Shown here piece after piece: positions 52,386 to 64,000 of a stretch of DNA of 64,000 nt. The stretch spans positions 302,323 through 366,322 of the forward strand of contig WOFQ01000034.1 in the NCBI GenBank assembly GCA_012184525.1, given 5' to 3'. Each line of letters begins with the position of its first letter. Within the stretch, counting starts at the first letter, position 1. Below the pieces are notes generated by a model, which saw only the letters and a list, made by a program, of their open reading frames with translations, was not told the origin of the DNA and ran no database searches. Position numbers and translations under genes: made by a program. The stretch comes from Xenoacremonium recifei (Eukaryota > Ascomycota > Sordariomycetes > Hypocreales > Nectriaceae).

Positions 52386-52392
52386 TATATAA
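52386..52392 (+). promoter_or_regulatory. TATA box of small secreted protein gene
   Basis: TATATAA, 116 bp before the ATG at 52502, followed by a C/T-rich then CAACA/CTCAACT-rich leader typical of highly expressed fungal genes. Confidence 0.65.
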
Positions 52393-52501
52393 CCCCCCTT
52401 CTCTCTCTCCTATCTTCTCTCCTCCTCACAACCTCAACAACTCCACTCAGCTCAGCTCACTCAACAACACATTCAGCTCAACTCAACTCAACACCACCAA
52501 A

Positions 52502-52858
52502 ATGGTCTCCTTCACCACCCTCCTCACCCTCCTCCCCCTCGCCCTCGCCTCTCCCACCCTCCACCCCCGCGACTCCGGCGACATCACCTACTACAACCCC
52601 GGCCTCGGCGCCTGCGGCTTCACCAACTCCGACAACGACTACATCGTCGCCGTGTCCACCGCCGTCTGGGCCGCCGGCAACCCCTGCGGCCGCACCATGC
52701 GCGTCACCGGCATCAAAGGCTCCGTCGATGTCACCGTCGTCGACAAGTGCATGGCCTGCGCGCCTGGTGATGTCGATCTGTCGCCCATTGCCTTTGAGGC
52801 TTGTGTCGGTGATGAGGGCATTGGTCGAAGCCCTGGCAGCTGGGTTTGGACTTCTTGA
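52502..52858 (+). CDS. Small secreted double-psi beta-barrel (RlpA/expansin-like) protein
   Basis: 118 residues, single exon, ATG 52502 in an AAAATGG context after a compact TATA leader. Signal peptide MVSFTTLLTLLPLALAS, then a short propeptide (PTLHPRDSG). The mature part is one DPBB domain: GDITYYNPGLGACGFTNSDN, CGRTMRVTGIKGSVDVTVVD, then KCMACAPGDVDLSPIAFEAC. The VVDKC...DVDLSP pattern with the conserved Asp is that of barwin/expansin-like fungal proteins. Related proteins are cerato-platanin-size secreted factors and riboflavin-aldehyde-forming-enzyme-like proteins. No second carbohydrate-binding domain. Expressed strongly by the look of the promoter and the C-ending codon bias (nearly all codons end in C). 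Precise role unknown. Confidence 0.9.
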   Translation: MVSFTTLLTLLPLALASPTLHPRDSGDITYYNPGLGACGFTNSDNDYIVAVSTAVWAAGNPCGRTMRVTGIKGSVDVTVVDKCMACAPGDVDLSPIAFEACVGDEGIGRSPGSWVWTS

Positions 52859-53398
52859 GCACAGGGAGGACTGCACTTCACAAGTCAGCCAGGGATGGAC
52901 TTTGGTTTTGGGAAGTTGATGGGGCGGAATGCTGGACATGGTTCCTTTCGTGGACATACTTTGCAACGATATCTTCGGGAGATGCCGTTTGGGGTGGTCA
53001 GGGGAACAGAACAAAAAGGCAGCGAGAGAGCGCACAACTGGTTTCTAGAGCAGGGCGCAGTATACTAGAGTCGTCAGTCAAATACACCTCTTGAAACCAA
53101 CTGAGTCTCATCTCGCCCAATGACAACTGACCTTCACTACAATTCACTCTTCTGCCTTGTCCCAGGGATGCTTTCACAAATTGATTCAATCTATGCTATT
53201 TGCTCCTATGCTGATGATGCCTTGCTTGCTATTTGCTTACCGTGCCTCCCAAACACCCTTAACAAAGACCAACCTTTCCCACCAATCCATGCTGTGAGGC
53301 AGAAGCTTCTCTCCTTTGTATGATACAAGCCCTCCGCCCTGCTATTTTCTTTTCTGTTGTTACAATTTCCTGCCGCTCAACGCCAGACTCAACCGCCT
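52859..53398. other. Convergent 3' region
   Basis: Holds the 3' ends of the DPBB gene and the centrosomin-motif gene. Nothing else seen. Confidence 0.4.
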
Positions 53399-56186
53399 CT
53401 AACCTGTCTTGTTCTTCACGCTGTTCCTACCGAACGCCGGCAACCACTTCCTCCGCGCTCCCGTCGCCGACACCACTCGCGGGCTGTTGCCCTGCTGTTC
53501 TGGCGTCAGGGTCTCCGTCTGGATAACCGTCGGAGGAGTCTCCGGCTCAGCTACATCCTTAACTGGCGTTGCTGGGATCGCCAGGTCCATCTCGACCGAA
53601 ACGCCTCGCGCGTGTCGTCCATTGCGCATGATCGGCGGCGGTGTCGCACTCTCCCGGTCATCGTCAATCAAAGCGTTTCGATTCACCCAAGATGGAATCC
53701 CCATGGTGGTCTGGCTTCTCGGGATGGCCGTTTGGCTGCGCGGAATCGCCGCAATCGTAGGTGCATCCACCACCGCTTCCGATGCCTGCTGCTCAGGGGC
53801 AGGAGATGGAGCGACCGCTCCGCTCAGAGAACGTCGGAACAGCTTCGCCAATGGGTTCCGTCCCGTCTGCTGTCCTGCAATTGGCGGGTAATGATTCTTC
53901 TTCTGCTCGCCGGCCGGTGGTGGCTGCGACTGCTGCACCGGCGTCTTGAGATTGGCTCTCATCTGGGGATCGTCACTGTTCCTGCGGCTCCGTGGGTATC
54001 GATGTCGTCGACTGCCCGCTGGTGACTTGCGGACACCACTCTTCATCGTCTGACATCCCGAGCTGGATCCCGTGCGAGCATGTAGACTCGACCGCCTATT
54101 TGGGGGCGGAGGTGCAGCACTCGGGCCAAAGAGCGTCTGCTGGACCGGGAACATCTCGAGAAGCTGCTCGGGGTTGATGGTGGTCGCGCCGTAGGTGGTA
54201 TTATCCCCAAACATGGCGTCCATGTTCCATCCGCCCTTAGCGCCTGAAGGGAAGCCGAAGAGGTCAGGAGATCCGCGTCCCTTGCCGTTAGGCTTCGCGC
54301 TCTCCCGCATCCAGATATCCAGGCTCGATTCCAGGGACCGCGTATCCGAATCATCGTCACTATCGCTCATCCAGTCGTTGTCCCTCCTATGAGACACCGT
54401 AGTCTCGCCTGCAGATCGAGGCCGCTGGATCATCGGACGGTTCTCGAAGAAACTGTCGTCGCTAAAGTCCCGGGTCTTGGACTTTGGCGGCTCAGGGTTG
54501 AGCAAAACACCCTCAGGTCGTTCCTCGAGCGTCTCATCCTGAGCTGACACATTAGACAAGGCGCCGATGCTGCGCTGTCGCACCAGGCCTTGCTGCTTAG
54601 ACAAGGTATCGTTTGAGTTCTGAAACCGGCGCAACGTCGAGGTCGAGATGGTGTCAGGGGTCGGAGGCAAAGCATGATCATGAAGTCGGACACCACCAGG
54701 CGCATCCGTCAAGACCTTACGCAGAGCCTCTCGCTTCTCCTCTCTCGTCTTCGTCCGTCCAGGCGACTTGCTGCTGTGGCTTGACAACGGGACTCCAGTC
54801 TCCTGGTCACGGCTCTGGGGCCGAAGCTCATCCTTCTTCGAGTTGCCTCGTTCCCATCGCTCAATCCGCTGCAGAGGTGATCCGTCAACAACATTAGTGA
54901 TGGACTGGAACTGTCCCCGACCAGCCGTCAGAGAGTTTGAGCGAGCAGCCCGGTTCATCTGAGCTGGCTTCGCAAGGGCCGTCTTGGGGCGACTAATACC
55001 CTGAGCTTTCGCGGGAAGACCACTCACACCATCCAGCTCCAGGGGCTCATCCACATCAGGCGGCGCCGCCTTCTGTCCGTAGACACTGACAAAAGAGCTC
55101 TCACTGAGCACGCTCAAGCTGGGACTCGCCAGGGCATCCGTCGGATTCTCTATATCCCCTGAGCCCTCCACAACTTGAGGTAGACTCAATACGCTGCCCC
55201 GGACGCCGAGATAGACATTTCGCAGATTCTCCGTGTTCTCGCTACGATCCGACAGGAAGCTAGGCATGCGGGCGAGGCTCTTGAACTCGTCTTCCATCCG
55301 CATTGGTTCTAGGGCCCTACTCGCCTTAGGCGTAGCATGCTCGAAGGGATCGACGTTCACGTTGCTGTACTGGCTCTCGGCCTCGATGTGACGGACCATA
55401 TCGCGCTCCTTAGCGAACTGCTCCAGCTTGGCCTCGAGGGTGACGATCATGGCCACGGCTTCCTCGATAGCCTTGTCGCGCTGCTCCATCTCGAGCACCA
55501 GCTTCTCGTTTAGATCCTCAGCACGGATCTTGTCGTTTTCCAGCGCCTCGACGCGCTCTTCCAATGTCGTCTGCCGCTCTCGACGGTGGTATAGCTCCAG
55601 CTTGAGATCAAAGTTTTGCTTGTGCAGACTCGAGATGACCTGCATAACCAGTCAGCAAACATATTCTTGCTCAAAATAACAAAAATCTTACCTGCTCCAT
55701 GTCTTTGACCCCCAGTCCCTTCTTCTTCTCTACTCCCGCAGCAGACTGTGGCCGCCGTGCATCACTGTCACTACCCTTGATAGGAGAGCTGTGCACGGCT
55801 CGGCCCATTTCCACCGAGGCACTCATGTCAGTGTTAGACCGCTTCGTCAGCTTGTCGCTCTCGGCCTTGCGTTCTCTCTGCAGCTTCTCCTGGAGGAACG
55901 AGGACACGGCTGTCTGTCGCGTAGACTCGGCACTAGCTTCTCGCGAAAGCCCGCCAGTCGCTCGGGGAGTCCCCCGCGGTGAGCCTGGCACGGCGCATTG
56001 AGTATGGTGGTATCGGTGGAGGGAGTGGGAGCTCGAGAGCTGCGGCGAGGGAGGGATATGTGAGGTCGAGCTGTTGGCGCTTTGGGAGGTTATTCTGGTG
56101 TTTGTGGTGCTGGTGGAGGATCGCGAGGCGGTTCGCGGGTAGGGAGGACGCCGCTCGTAAGACTGCTGTAGTTGGGACGAGTCCAT
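53399..56186 (-). CDS. Centrosomin N-terminal-motif protein (MTOC-associated coiled-coil type)
   Basis: Exons 56186-55692 and 55639-53399, with a 52-nt intron (GTAAGA donor, CTGAC branch, ATGCAG acceptor) falling exactly inside the key motif; 911 residues. The N-terminal 140 residues are Ser/Thr/Arg-rich and disordered. Then KGLGVKDMEQ joins VISSLHKQNFDLKLELYHRR, the Cnn_1N motif (PF07989) shared with centrosomin, Mto1 and ApsB-type proteins that recruit gamma-tubulin complexes. A coiled coil of about 80 residues follows (TTLEERVEALENDKIRAEDL, TLEAKLEQFAKERDMVRHIE). The remainder is long, basic and disordered with many SP/TP sites. It probably acts at spindle pole bodies or septal microtubule-organising centres. 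The Cnn call is firm; the site of action is inferred from the family. Confidence 0.9.
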
Positions 56187-58680
56187 GGTGACGGTGGACA
56201 GCGGCGAGCTACAAACTGTTGGTGAAGCTGTATCGAAGGTAGAAGGAAGTGTAGTAGCAATATCAAGTTCTCAAGTCAAGAGCTATGAGTTATGATAGCG
56301 AGTGACTGTATCGTGTTCGTGCTTCGTCGAAGATGGTCGAGGCGGGATGGCAGAACAGCTCAAATTTCGCGTCGAATAGCGACTGTATATCGTCTCAATA
56401 AAAAAGAGTGATAGAGTCTATCCGTTGTCGCATTCTCATCAGACACGCAGTCGCCGGTGCAAAACCACCATGTCGCTTCTCTTCCCAGTCGCGATGGTGA
56501 CAGACGTGCAGGCTCACTTCATGGCGCGTCGCGACGCCAGGCCTCGAATGCACATCGACTCCGTTTGCAGAATCCCGAGAATGATGTAATGGGAAAGTCT
56601 TCGAAAGGCGCGTTTGGACACGGATATCGAATCGGAGAGAGGGCAATTCCCGTCGCGGGACGTGGGATGGCGGTCTCGCAACGCAACGTGTTTTGGCGGG
56701 ATGGGGATGTCTCAGCCGCAGTGCAGCCACGCCGAGAATCACGACCCAATGGGAGTGATGTGTAAAGGCCGCGGCGGGGGAGTGATCAAGGAGCGTCTCG
56801 GCTGGTTGGTTGAGTGTTGGAGGAGGGAAGATGCAGCTCGCTTAGGAGGTGGAAGTCGATAGGAGAAGTCGGGTCGGGTAAGCAGGGCGAACGAAGTCGA
56901 AGAGTGCCTTACAAACGGGGCGAGCAAGGAAGGGCACCTGCAGGAGAGATGCTGAACCACAGGAAGCGAAGCTCAAGCAAGAACGCGGCAGCCAGCAAAA
57001 GGAGTGTCAAGGAAGAGGAGTGAGGGAGAGACAGAGCCAGAGAGAAGGGGAAACAGAGCGCAGGAGTAATATCGTTCATTGCTTCTTCCAAGCTGCCCTG
57101 CCCGGCAGGCTGTTTTGGTGTGTTTCCCACTGAAGCCCGCCCCTGTCACGCCTCAGGTCCCTCCAATCGCCGCCGCGCGCCCGCATTAGCGCGGCAGTGC
57201 TTGCAGGTACCTCCCCGCTAACAGCCCGCCAGCAGCCCACTAACAGCCCTGGATCCGCCGCTGCAACCCACTATGATTCCAGGGCGCAATCCCCTGTAGC
57301 CGCGGCCATTGGGCGAGCCTGCGCAGGAACGGAATTGACTAGATTCCAGTCGCATGCAGCGGCCGGGCTCTAATGAGTATCAAATGTTTCGTTTTGTGAA
57401 GTGAGGAGCCTCTATACAAGTCGCGGCGAGGAATTTGTGTGTTGACAGTCGTCAGGCCAACACGAGCGCGCCCCTTGCTTGCTGCCCAATCGCCCATCTT
57501 CCCCTATCCAGGCCTGGCTCAGCTCTACCATGGAACCACCACCTCCAGAACTTAAGATCAGAACTCCGTATTATCAAGTGAAGCACACGGGAGCCAGGGT
57601 CTAGCCCCCGGACCAACTACAGCCCCTGACCAACAGCGTCTAAGCCCCCCTCTCTCCCCTCCCGGCCCGCAGGCTACGGCACGAACCCATGTCGTCACAA
57701 CCATTGGGACTCTCCCTTCATCACCAAGACGAGATTTTTTGGAGGCTTTGCTTTTGCTCGTCTGGTTGTTTGGCCATTGCTCAGGTGTTGGCTCATCTGA
57801 CACGAAACGCAGGGTTAACTGCACCCAAACTCACCAACCTCAACGCCTCCATGAGGTTGAGACACTCACGCAAACACTCGCGCTCTTCCGTTTACAACCC
57901 CAATCCCCGGCTCTCCCGCCCACACCAGCTGACAGCCATCACACCCTCCCATAAACTCAATCACTGTGACTGTCACCTCTCTGAAACCAACGGTCCATCC
58001 CCTCGCCTCGGTCCGGGATCCTAGCCAATAGTCCGGCCCAAGCCTCTCGCGGAAAAAGCAAACCTCCCCCCGGTCGCCTTCGTTTCGCTTCTCCCAACCC
58101 TCGCCGGCTTTTCTGGAGTCGCAATTCCCACGTCCCAGAGTCTCGGAACTCACGTGGCATTGCGACGTGCTATCCCATGTCCGTTGAACTACAGCGCACA
58201 ACACATGGTGGACATGTTCCCCAGGATTGTATTTCAGGCCGTACTCTATCTTGATGCCTCTCTGCACTCCGCATGAGCATGGTCCTTCACTGGATCCAGC
58301 GCATCCAGCGCATCATGCAGCAAATCTGACGAACCCCCCGATCGATTAAATTCTCTCCCTTCCTCTACCTCTCCACCTCCCTACCGCCAAATCCTTTCGC
58401 AAGTGGAACCGTGCTCTCACGTCTGCCGCATTGAAGCTGAAGCTCAACCTGCATACCGCTTCTTGGTCGGTGAAGCGGCGGTCAGCCATTCAATCCAGGA
58501 AGTCCTTGACTCTGTTCCGAGCATCGAGATTGATTCGGAGCCGAAGAAAGCCCAGCCGCTACCCTGTACGCATCGTAAAACCCTGTAGGCCTACCTTTGC
58601 GTACTCCGTAGTGCAAGATATCCGTCAGAAATCCTCGTCGCCTAACGTCACAGATCGGCTGTCTCTTGCTCTTGCTCGCG
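56187..58680. other. Long intergenic region
   Basis: About 2.5 kb upstream of the centrosomin-motif gene. GC-rich, with short open frames on both strands but no domain or supported gene. Confidence 0.4.
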
Positions 58681-58688
58681 ATGTCTTC

Positions 58689-59041
58689 GGCGAGTCATAT
58701 ATACACGAGTACCCGTGCAAATAAGATAACGTGATATCCCGCACGGGTACCTGTGCATATAAGATTATATTATATAGGCAGAATAATCCCCTATCTTATA
58801 GGCGCTGCAGGCCTAAGTGCCCTGAACCTATAGGCCTAAGTGCCCTGGAGCTATAGGCTTAAGTGCTCTAAATAGCCTCCCTATAGCACCTAGAGGAGGC
58901 TGTTTAGGATATTTAGGCCTGCAGCTGCCTATAAGATAGGAGATTATTCTGCTTATATAATATAATCTTATATGCACAGGTACCCGTGCAAAAGTTACAT
59001 TATCTTATTTGCACGGTTACCCGTGCATATATGAGCCGCCC
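58689..59041. mobile_element. hAT-like MITE / foldback element, about 353 bp
   Basis: Long terminal inverted repeats. The left end GGCGAGTCATATATACACGA... matches the reverse complement of the right end GGCGGCTCATATATGCACGG.... Pairing continues inward through GTGCAAATAAGATAA, GCACGGGTACCTGTGC, ATATAAGATTATATTATATA, GGCAGAATAATC and CCTATCTTATAGGC, so most of the element can fold into one hairpin. It is flanked by the 8-bp direct repeat ATGTCTTC (58681-58688 and 59042-59049), the target-duplication size of hAT transposons. No coding capacity, hence a non-autonomous miniature element. Confidence 0.85.
58811..58875 (+). repeat. 23-bp tandem repeat inside the MITE
   Basis: GCCTAAGTGCCCTGAACCTATAG at 58811-58833, a near copy at 58834-58856 and a truncated, more diverged copy at 58857-58875. 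It forms the left part of the hairpin loop. Confidence 0.8.
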
Positions 59042-59049
59042 ATGTCTTC

Positions 59050-59664
59050 CCGTCGCGTATGTAAGACATTCGTCTCGGCCTGACGTAGTTCCGTGCGCGT
59101 AGCTGGGAATATTTCTGTCCGTTGTACAAGCGAGGTCAGAGCTCGACGGGATGAAGTCATCATAACTACCGCCAACCGACCAGTGTTAGCTCTCTGAGGC
59201 CTCGTTTTTGAAACATATTTCTCTCCATTAATACATTTCATATTCATAACAAAAAGCCAATTTTCAAGAAACGATAAGTGCATACGTATCTATCAAGTAA
59301 TTACTAGTATAAATGTCAGAACTAGGTTTCTTGAAATCGGCCTACCCTACACTTACATTCGTCTTCGACTTCGCTTCGTGTATAAACATTGTAATTGTGA
59401 TTCTCAAGTTCAAGCAATCTCTAAGGTGATGTAGTTATGAAATTGTTTCGCATGTAGTCATGATAGACACGTGGTTTTAGTTTTCTCGAAGTAAACCCTT
59501 AAGTTCACCCACGTGGAATACATCCACTGGACTCAACTTAATACCAAAGTAATGAACTCAATCATCACGGAGAAATAGCCTTCAGCATAAGTCCATTCAT
59601 ATCTCATACCAAGAAACGCTCCCATGCCATCAAACACAAATCTATCCATACCCTCCCCCACAAC
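59050..59664. other. Intergenic between MITE and Yos9-like gene
   Basis: AT-rich; no gene seen. It should include the 3' UTR of the Yos9-like gene. Confidence 0.4.
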
Positions 59665-61209
59665 CTAAGCATCCCCAAAGAACTTCTCCTCACTCCCCTC
59701 CTTTCCCTCCTCCTCCTTCTTCCCCCCATCCTCCTTCTCCGGCCCATCATTCTCATCATCAATATACCCCCTCAACTCCCTCACCTTACCCGCCAACTCC
59801 ACCAGCTCCAACGTCCACGCATGCTCGCCCGCCATGGCCGCCAACTCGCCTGCCATCTCGTCCACCACATTTGCGTCGACGTCAAGCGCTGTTAGCTCGG
59901 CGCGGCTCATCTTGGTCATGTCTTTGGTGCCGGTGCCCCGAGCGAGGACGCCTAGCACGCGCTCTGCTGACTTGGACTCGCCAAAGTACGACCGCGGAAG
60001 GGAGAGCTTCATCGGGGGCTTGCCGGCCTCGTCGGCTGCGGAAAGGACGTTACGCGCGCCGACGACCACTCCTCCGATGGTGACCTCAGCTTGAGTGTCC
60101 TGGTCCTTAACGTCACTGCCATCCGTCAACTGTTCCTCTGACGTGCCAGAGTTGTGTACTGGCAACTCCTGCTGCTTCTCTTCCAGCAGCGGTAGAGCGT
60201 CGTCGTCCGAAATGAGTCGACAGCTGATAGCATTGGCTTTCGTCTCCTGAGGCGGCAAAAAGGCCACATCGTCACACAGCCGCGGTGTGTTGACCACCAT
60301 CAGGTATGCACAGATGGTCACCTCCTTGATATACCGAATACGGTCTCCCTTGAGCCCCGGCACACAGTGGTACTGCACCTCGACCGTCCGCTCCCTGCCC
60401 GTCAGGTCACACACCGTGCCGCCCTCCAGCCGCTGGACCAAGTACCGCTGATCGCCCTTGACCTGCAACTCCGCCGGCAGCACCTTACCGCCGTCCTGAC
60501 GGGCCTGGTACTCGGCGGACGGCGGGATGGACGGCGTGCGGCCCAGCGTAAACTCGGCCGTGTGCGGATCGCGGCGCGGCGGCTGGCCGTTGGGGATGGT
60601 CGGCAGCGCATGGAACTGCACAATCTCGCGGTTGTTGCAGAAGCTGTAGCTCCACCATCCAGACATGAAGTAGAGGCATGCGTCCTCGAGCTCCGCGAGA
60701 AGACCCCAGCCATTCTCCGTGGCGCGCGTCAGCTCCTTTGCCTCAGCGGCTTTCGCGATATCGCTGGCGGTCTGGTTTTCGGGCTCAGGGGGCTGGAGTA
60801 TTGGTATCGAGCAGAGGTATCGGTGGGGTGGGATGTTCATGAGTTCGTAGCTGACGGGAGGTTGCTGTTCCGCGTAGACACTCTCGTCATGGGTCGCCTC
60901 TCGGATGCCAAGCGGCGACTGTCCAAAGTTTGCCGTATACGTCTGATGGGAATCGCCTCCGTCGAGTAAGAACTGCGCATCATGTTCTGAGACAGGTCGG
61001 TCTGCGAAGACTATCTCGAACTGACAACATCAGTTAGCTTCTTTGTCCCCAGCTCTTCATGATACGGCCCTGCAAAAAGCTCCATCTAAGTAACAGTCCC
61101 GTCAACATACCTGGGGTCGCATCAATAGATCTTCATGGATGCTGAAGCTTGGCAGCCTCGCCCTCGCAACCTGAGCCAGCGCCAGCAGCGCAAGAGTGCG
61201 CCGGCGCAT
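59665..61209 (-). CDS. YOS9: Protein OS-9 homologue (Yos9-like ER lectin)
   Basis: Exons 61209-61111 and 61020-59665; a 90-nt intron (GTATGT donor, GTTGTCAG acceptor); 484 residues. Signal peptide MRRRTLALLALAQVARA. The MRH (mannose-6-phosphate receptor homology) domain spans roughly residues 145-285: FMSGWWSYSFCNN, LVQRLEGGTVCDLTGRERTV, EVQYHCVPGLKGDRIRYIKE, VTICAYLMVVNTPRLC, with Gln, Arg and Glu positions used for mannose binding in the family. It recognises trimmed N-glycans on misfolded glycoproteins and delivers them to the Hrd1 complex for ER-associated degradation. The C-terminus is acidic and Lys/Glu-rich, ending EKFFGDA, so there is no H/KDEL retention signal. Retention would depend on partners such as Hrd3. 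Symbol by homology. Confidence 0.93.
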
Positions 61210-64000
61210 TGTGCCGTATATGCGCCGCGGTCGGTCACATAGAGCGCTTCAGCAGAATCTCCGACACTGAGTCCGGTCAACGGAGTCAGTTACTGCGGCG
61301 GCGATGACCAACGGAAATGCAGCTCGTTGTCAAAGGAATTGGCATGCGAGGTGTCATGATGGACTCGACCTAGCTAGCTGTGGAGAGGTCACTTTGTCAT
61401 CGTCAGCTTGAACCAGCCCCTCGCCGAAGTTCTGCCGTTCCCTCGGAATTTTAGCCCCCGAACCTCCGTTCTATCTTGAGATTGAATCTATCCATCCCTC
61501 ACTCTGCACAGACATTTCCCCTTCATTGCTACGTCTCCGGTCATGCCCGTCATTTGCGTTTATTACGGGCCATCCCATCCAATGCAACGCCAAATCATGA
61601 GATATAGCACTGACTCGAGTCATTTTTGGTTTCGTTTCAGCTAAGCAAGCTTCTCCGCGTATGTAAGTGCGTACATAGTCTCGGCCGGCCTTCACTCGCC
61701 GTCTCACCAGAGGCTGCACGCCATGGAGCAACGACAACTGCCGGCTAGCCCAGGCGTCCCCCGGAATCGCCTTCCAGGAACCCGCGATCCCGCAAGCGGC
61801 CAATCTGGAATTTGTGGCCGCCGCTGCGTCTCGATCCGACAGGCTGTATCCCGGATCGTGTAGCTAGTCTGTCCTAGATGCTCGCGATCTCATCGCGGAG
61901 CACCGCTTATAGCCCTTTGAGCTCGGGCGACTGAGGGGGCTCGAGGGTTCGACTCGGCCGCTGCGGGTCGTCTTCATCATCACGGTGCGATTTCGAGGAT
62001 TGTTCGGCGCGCTGCCAAGTCCCTCCGGCGTCGAGCTTCCTCTGCTGTCTTGCTCCAACTCTGCCGGTCAGACACAGACGTGACACCGAGACTGAATCTA
62101 GATGAGTCCAACCCAGATGAGGCTGACGGACTTGACTGGCTGGATTTGACTCACACTCAAACGCACGTTGGGGTTACCTGCATGCATGCCGTCGGCCTCA
62201 GGCCCTACTGGTTGGCCGCCGGCGGTGGGAGGGAGATGCATGCGTTGTGATGTTGGGAACGAATCGGAGCACTCCGAGTTGTACGGCGCAGTTCCAGAGC
62301 CCAAGCCAGGAGAGCGGTGAGGACCAACGGTGGCCATATTCGGTGAGATGGACGGCAGAAGACCACAGTCGCGAACAAGCCACCGCCGCTGCTGCATGTC
62401 TCTCGCTCCGTATGCTAGCGGATGCACCTCTGCGGCTGCCCTGAAGGGTTCAATTTCCCTTGCGTCCTCGTGCTCGTGAAGAATTTCTGAAGACGACGAG
62501 ATCCGTAATGATAATTCGTCACTTCTGACTTACACGCGTGACAGAGACGACGGGGTGGACCTGATCGACAGACTATAAACAGCAAGACTCGTTAATAATT
62601 AGCAGCAAGGTCTGTCGAAACAAGCCCCCTGACGGCGAGCCAAGAATGAGAGAATGAGAGCATAACGATCAGCAACCACACACCTGCACTAGAAACGGGC
62701 GGTGGGATGAAGCTAACCGGTCGAGTCTCGCTCTGCATCGACTCCTCAACGCCCCCTCGATGACTCTCAAAGACAGAAGCAAAACACACATTCTATCTTT
62801 GGCTCTCACTCGTCACTCAACATCCCAGAAACACTCGTCAGAATGCAACCACCTCCAGACGCAAAGAAAGGCCACTAGCCACCTCGCAGGGCCGATCGTC
62901 GTCCTCGCTCCACCGGCCGCTCTGCTCCTGAAGCTCGCAGGGATCAGTCCGCCTCACTCTCAGAGACAGCGGGAGCCAATCGCCCAGAGGAGCCAAGGAA
63001 GCGAAGCGGGCCTCGCCTCCCGGCCAGTCGTTCGCTCGCTTGCCTCGTTTTTTCCTTCCCGCGTGGGCCAGGAACGTGTGCCTTGCGAGACCCCGGCGAA
63101 TGAAGCATCATGGCGATCCTCCATCTTCTGTTCATATCTGCTGGCAGTGCAGGACAGTCAGTTGCGGTGGAATGCCATGGAACGGGCGGGCCAGCCGGAT
63201 CAGCAGCGCTGGGTCACCCGAGGGCGTCATGATGAGCGTCGCTAGCAGAACCTGCGCCTGTGTGAGACGGCGAAACGTCAAGTCGCGGGCCACCACCCCC
63301 GATGGCTTGCTTTTGGCTTGTCGATTTTTGCGGTGGCTCTCGAGGAGACTTCCTGCGAGGTAAAACGCGAGACGCACATGGCCCTCCAGTACGATGATGA
63401 CATGGCAAGAATTGCTTTTTGCGCTGGCCCGCGATGTCACCGTCTGCCCTCATCCACCTGAGCCGGCGAGACGATCTTCCCAAGATAAACTGCTGCAAAA
63501 CCTTCTTTTGTTATTTATTGCTTTTTCCCATCCTCCTTGACGGTGCAGGTGACGTCGTGGTGTAGTCTGGAATGGCGAGCCGAGCCCTGGATTGTGAGGT
63601 GCATTCGAGTCAGAGCCAAGTCCCGACGACAGTTGTCTGTGTTTTCCGTGGCCTGGGTTGCCTCTTTCGGCTGCTTCCTTTCTGCCTCGCTCGCACAATC
63701 TCAACACCATCGACGCGTGTGTCTCCTATCCAACCAACATCCTCCGCGTGGGAGCGCCGTACAAGTACAGATGGATCATGATGGTGTGCTGCAGTCACAG
63801 AGGTCACCACCCGCCCGCAACACCAGATTCCCGCTGAGACGTCACTAGTCGGGCGTCGAGCGAGTCCTAGACCCGGGGTGTCTGAGGTGCTCTTCAGGGG
63901 GGGTGAGTGTTTGCTGAGGCCCTCCCACCTCCCACCCCCCCCCCCCCTCCATCACCCCCAAAGGACCTGTAAGACGTGTCCTCCAGTCGTCACATTGCCT
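61210..64000. other. Intergenic to the window end
   Basis: About 2.8 kb upstream of the Yos9-like gene with only short, unsupported open frames. It may contain the promoter of a plus-strand gene beyond the window. A run of 13 C lies at 63935-63947. Confidence 0.4.

Noticed and set aside
34540..57260. Shared phrase CTAACAGCCCTGGA near 34522 and 57238
   Set aside because: Only about 14 bases match and the flanks differ; probably chance.
61930..61965. GGTTCGACTCGG, resembling a tRNA T-arm
   Set aside because: No matching acceptor, D or anticodon stems could be laid around it.

Overview
The window looks like nuclear DNA of a filamentous ascomycete (Pezizomycotina). Nearly every intron is short (48-98 nt), GT-AG, often with a CTRAC-type branch point. 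The gene content also fits: Zn2Cys6 and other fungal-type transcription factors, a HET-domain protein, DAL5-type and maltose-permease-type MFS carriers, an AA7 oxidase, a centrosomin-motif protein and a Yos9 homologue. A Sordariomycete is possible, but class level cannot be fixed by eye. There are no rRNA, tRNA or CRISPR features that I can support.

Layout. 1-6.9 kb: 3' part of a CocE/NonD-type hydrolase, a Zn2Cys6 transcription factor, a monocarboxylate-porter-like MFS carrier and a nitrilase, which could form a small catabolic cluster. 7.6-14.9 kb: a glucoside-use group made of an MFS sugar transporter, divergently transcribed from an intracellular-type GH3 beta-glucosidase with a PA14 insert, followed by a convergent GH13 alpha-glucosidase of predicted alpha-1,4 type. 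15.5-29.6 kb: an eight-exon mitochondrial-carrier-like protein, two DAL5-family transporters, a maltose-permease-type carrier, a fungal transcription-factor-like regulator without a zinc cluster, and an atypical protein kinase. 29.6-37.1 kb: about 7.5 kb with no confident gene, holding a degenerate duplication and a few weak small ORFs. 37.1-38.8 kb: a third DAL5-type carrier. 39.1-44.7 kb: a HET-domain gene (with an apparent frame problem) flanked by two membrane-protein genes of unknown function. 45-64 kb: an acidic orphan ORF, a divergent Ras-like GTPase, a secreted AA7 FAD oxidase, a small secreted double-psi beta-barrel protein, a centrosomin-motif protein, a hAT-like MITE with an 8-bp target duplication, and an OS-9/Yos9 ER lectin.

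How the genes may work together. Six MFS carriers of at least four families lie in 38 kb, interleaved with hydrolases and regulators. This suggests an accessory nutrient-scavenging region: glucosides around 7.6-15 kb, and nitriles, esters or small acids around 1-7 kb. The HET/membrane-protein group is the best candidate for an undescribed recognition module, although nothing in the sequence proves that the three genes interact. The genes after 47 kb look like ordinary housekeeping or secretory functions separated by long gene-free stretches.

Gene models were spliced by hand from splice-site, phase and family arguments. Exon limits are given in each entry so they can be tested with RNA-seq.
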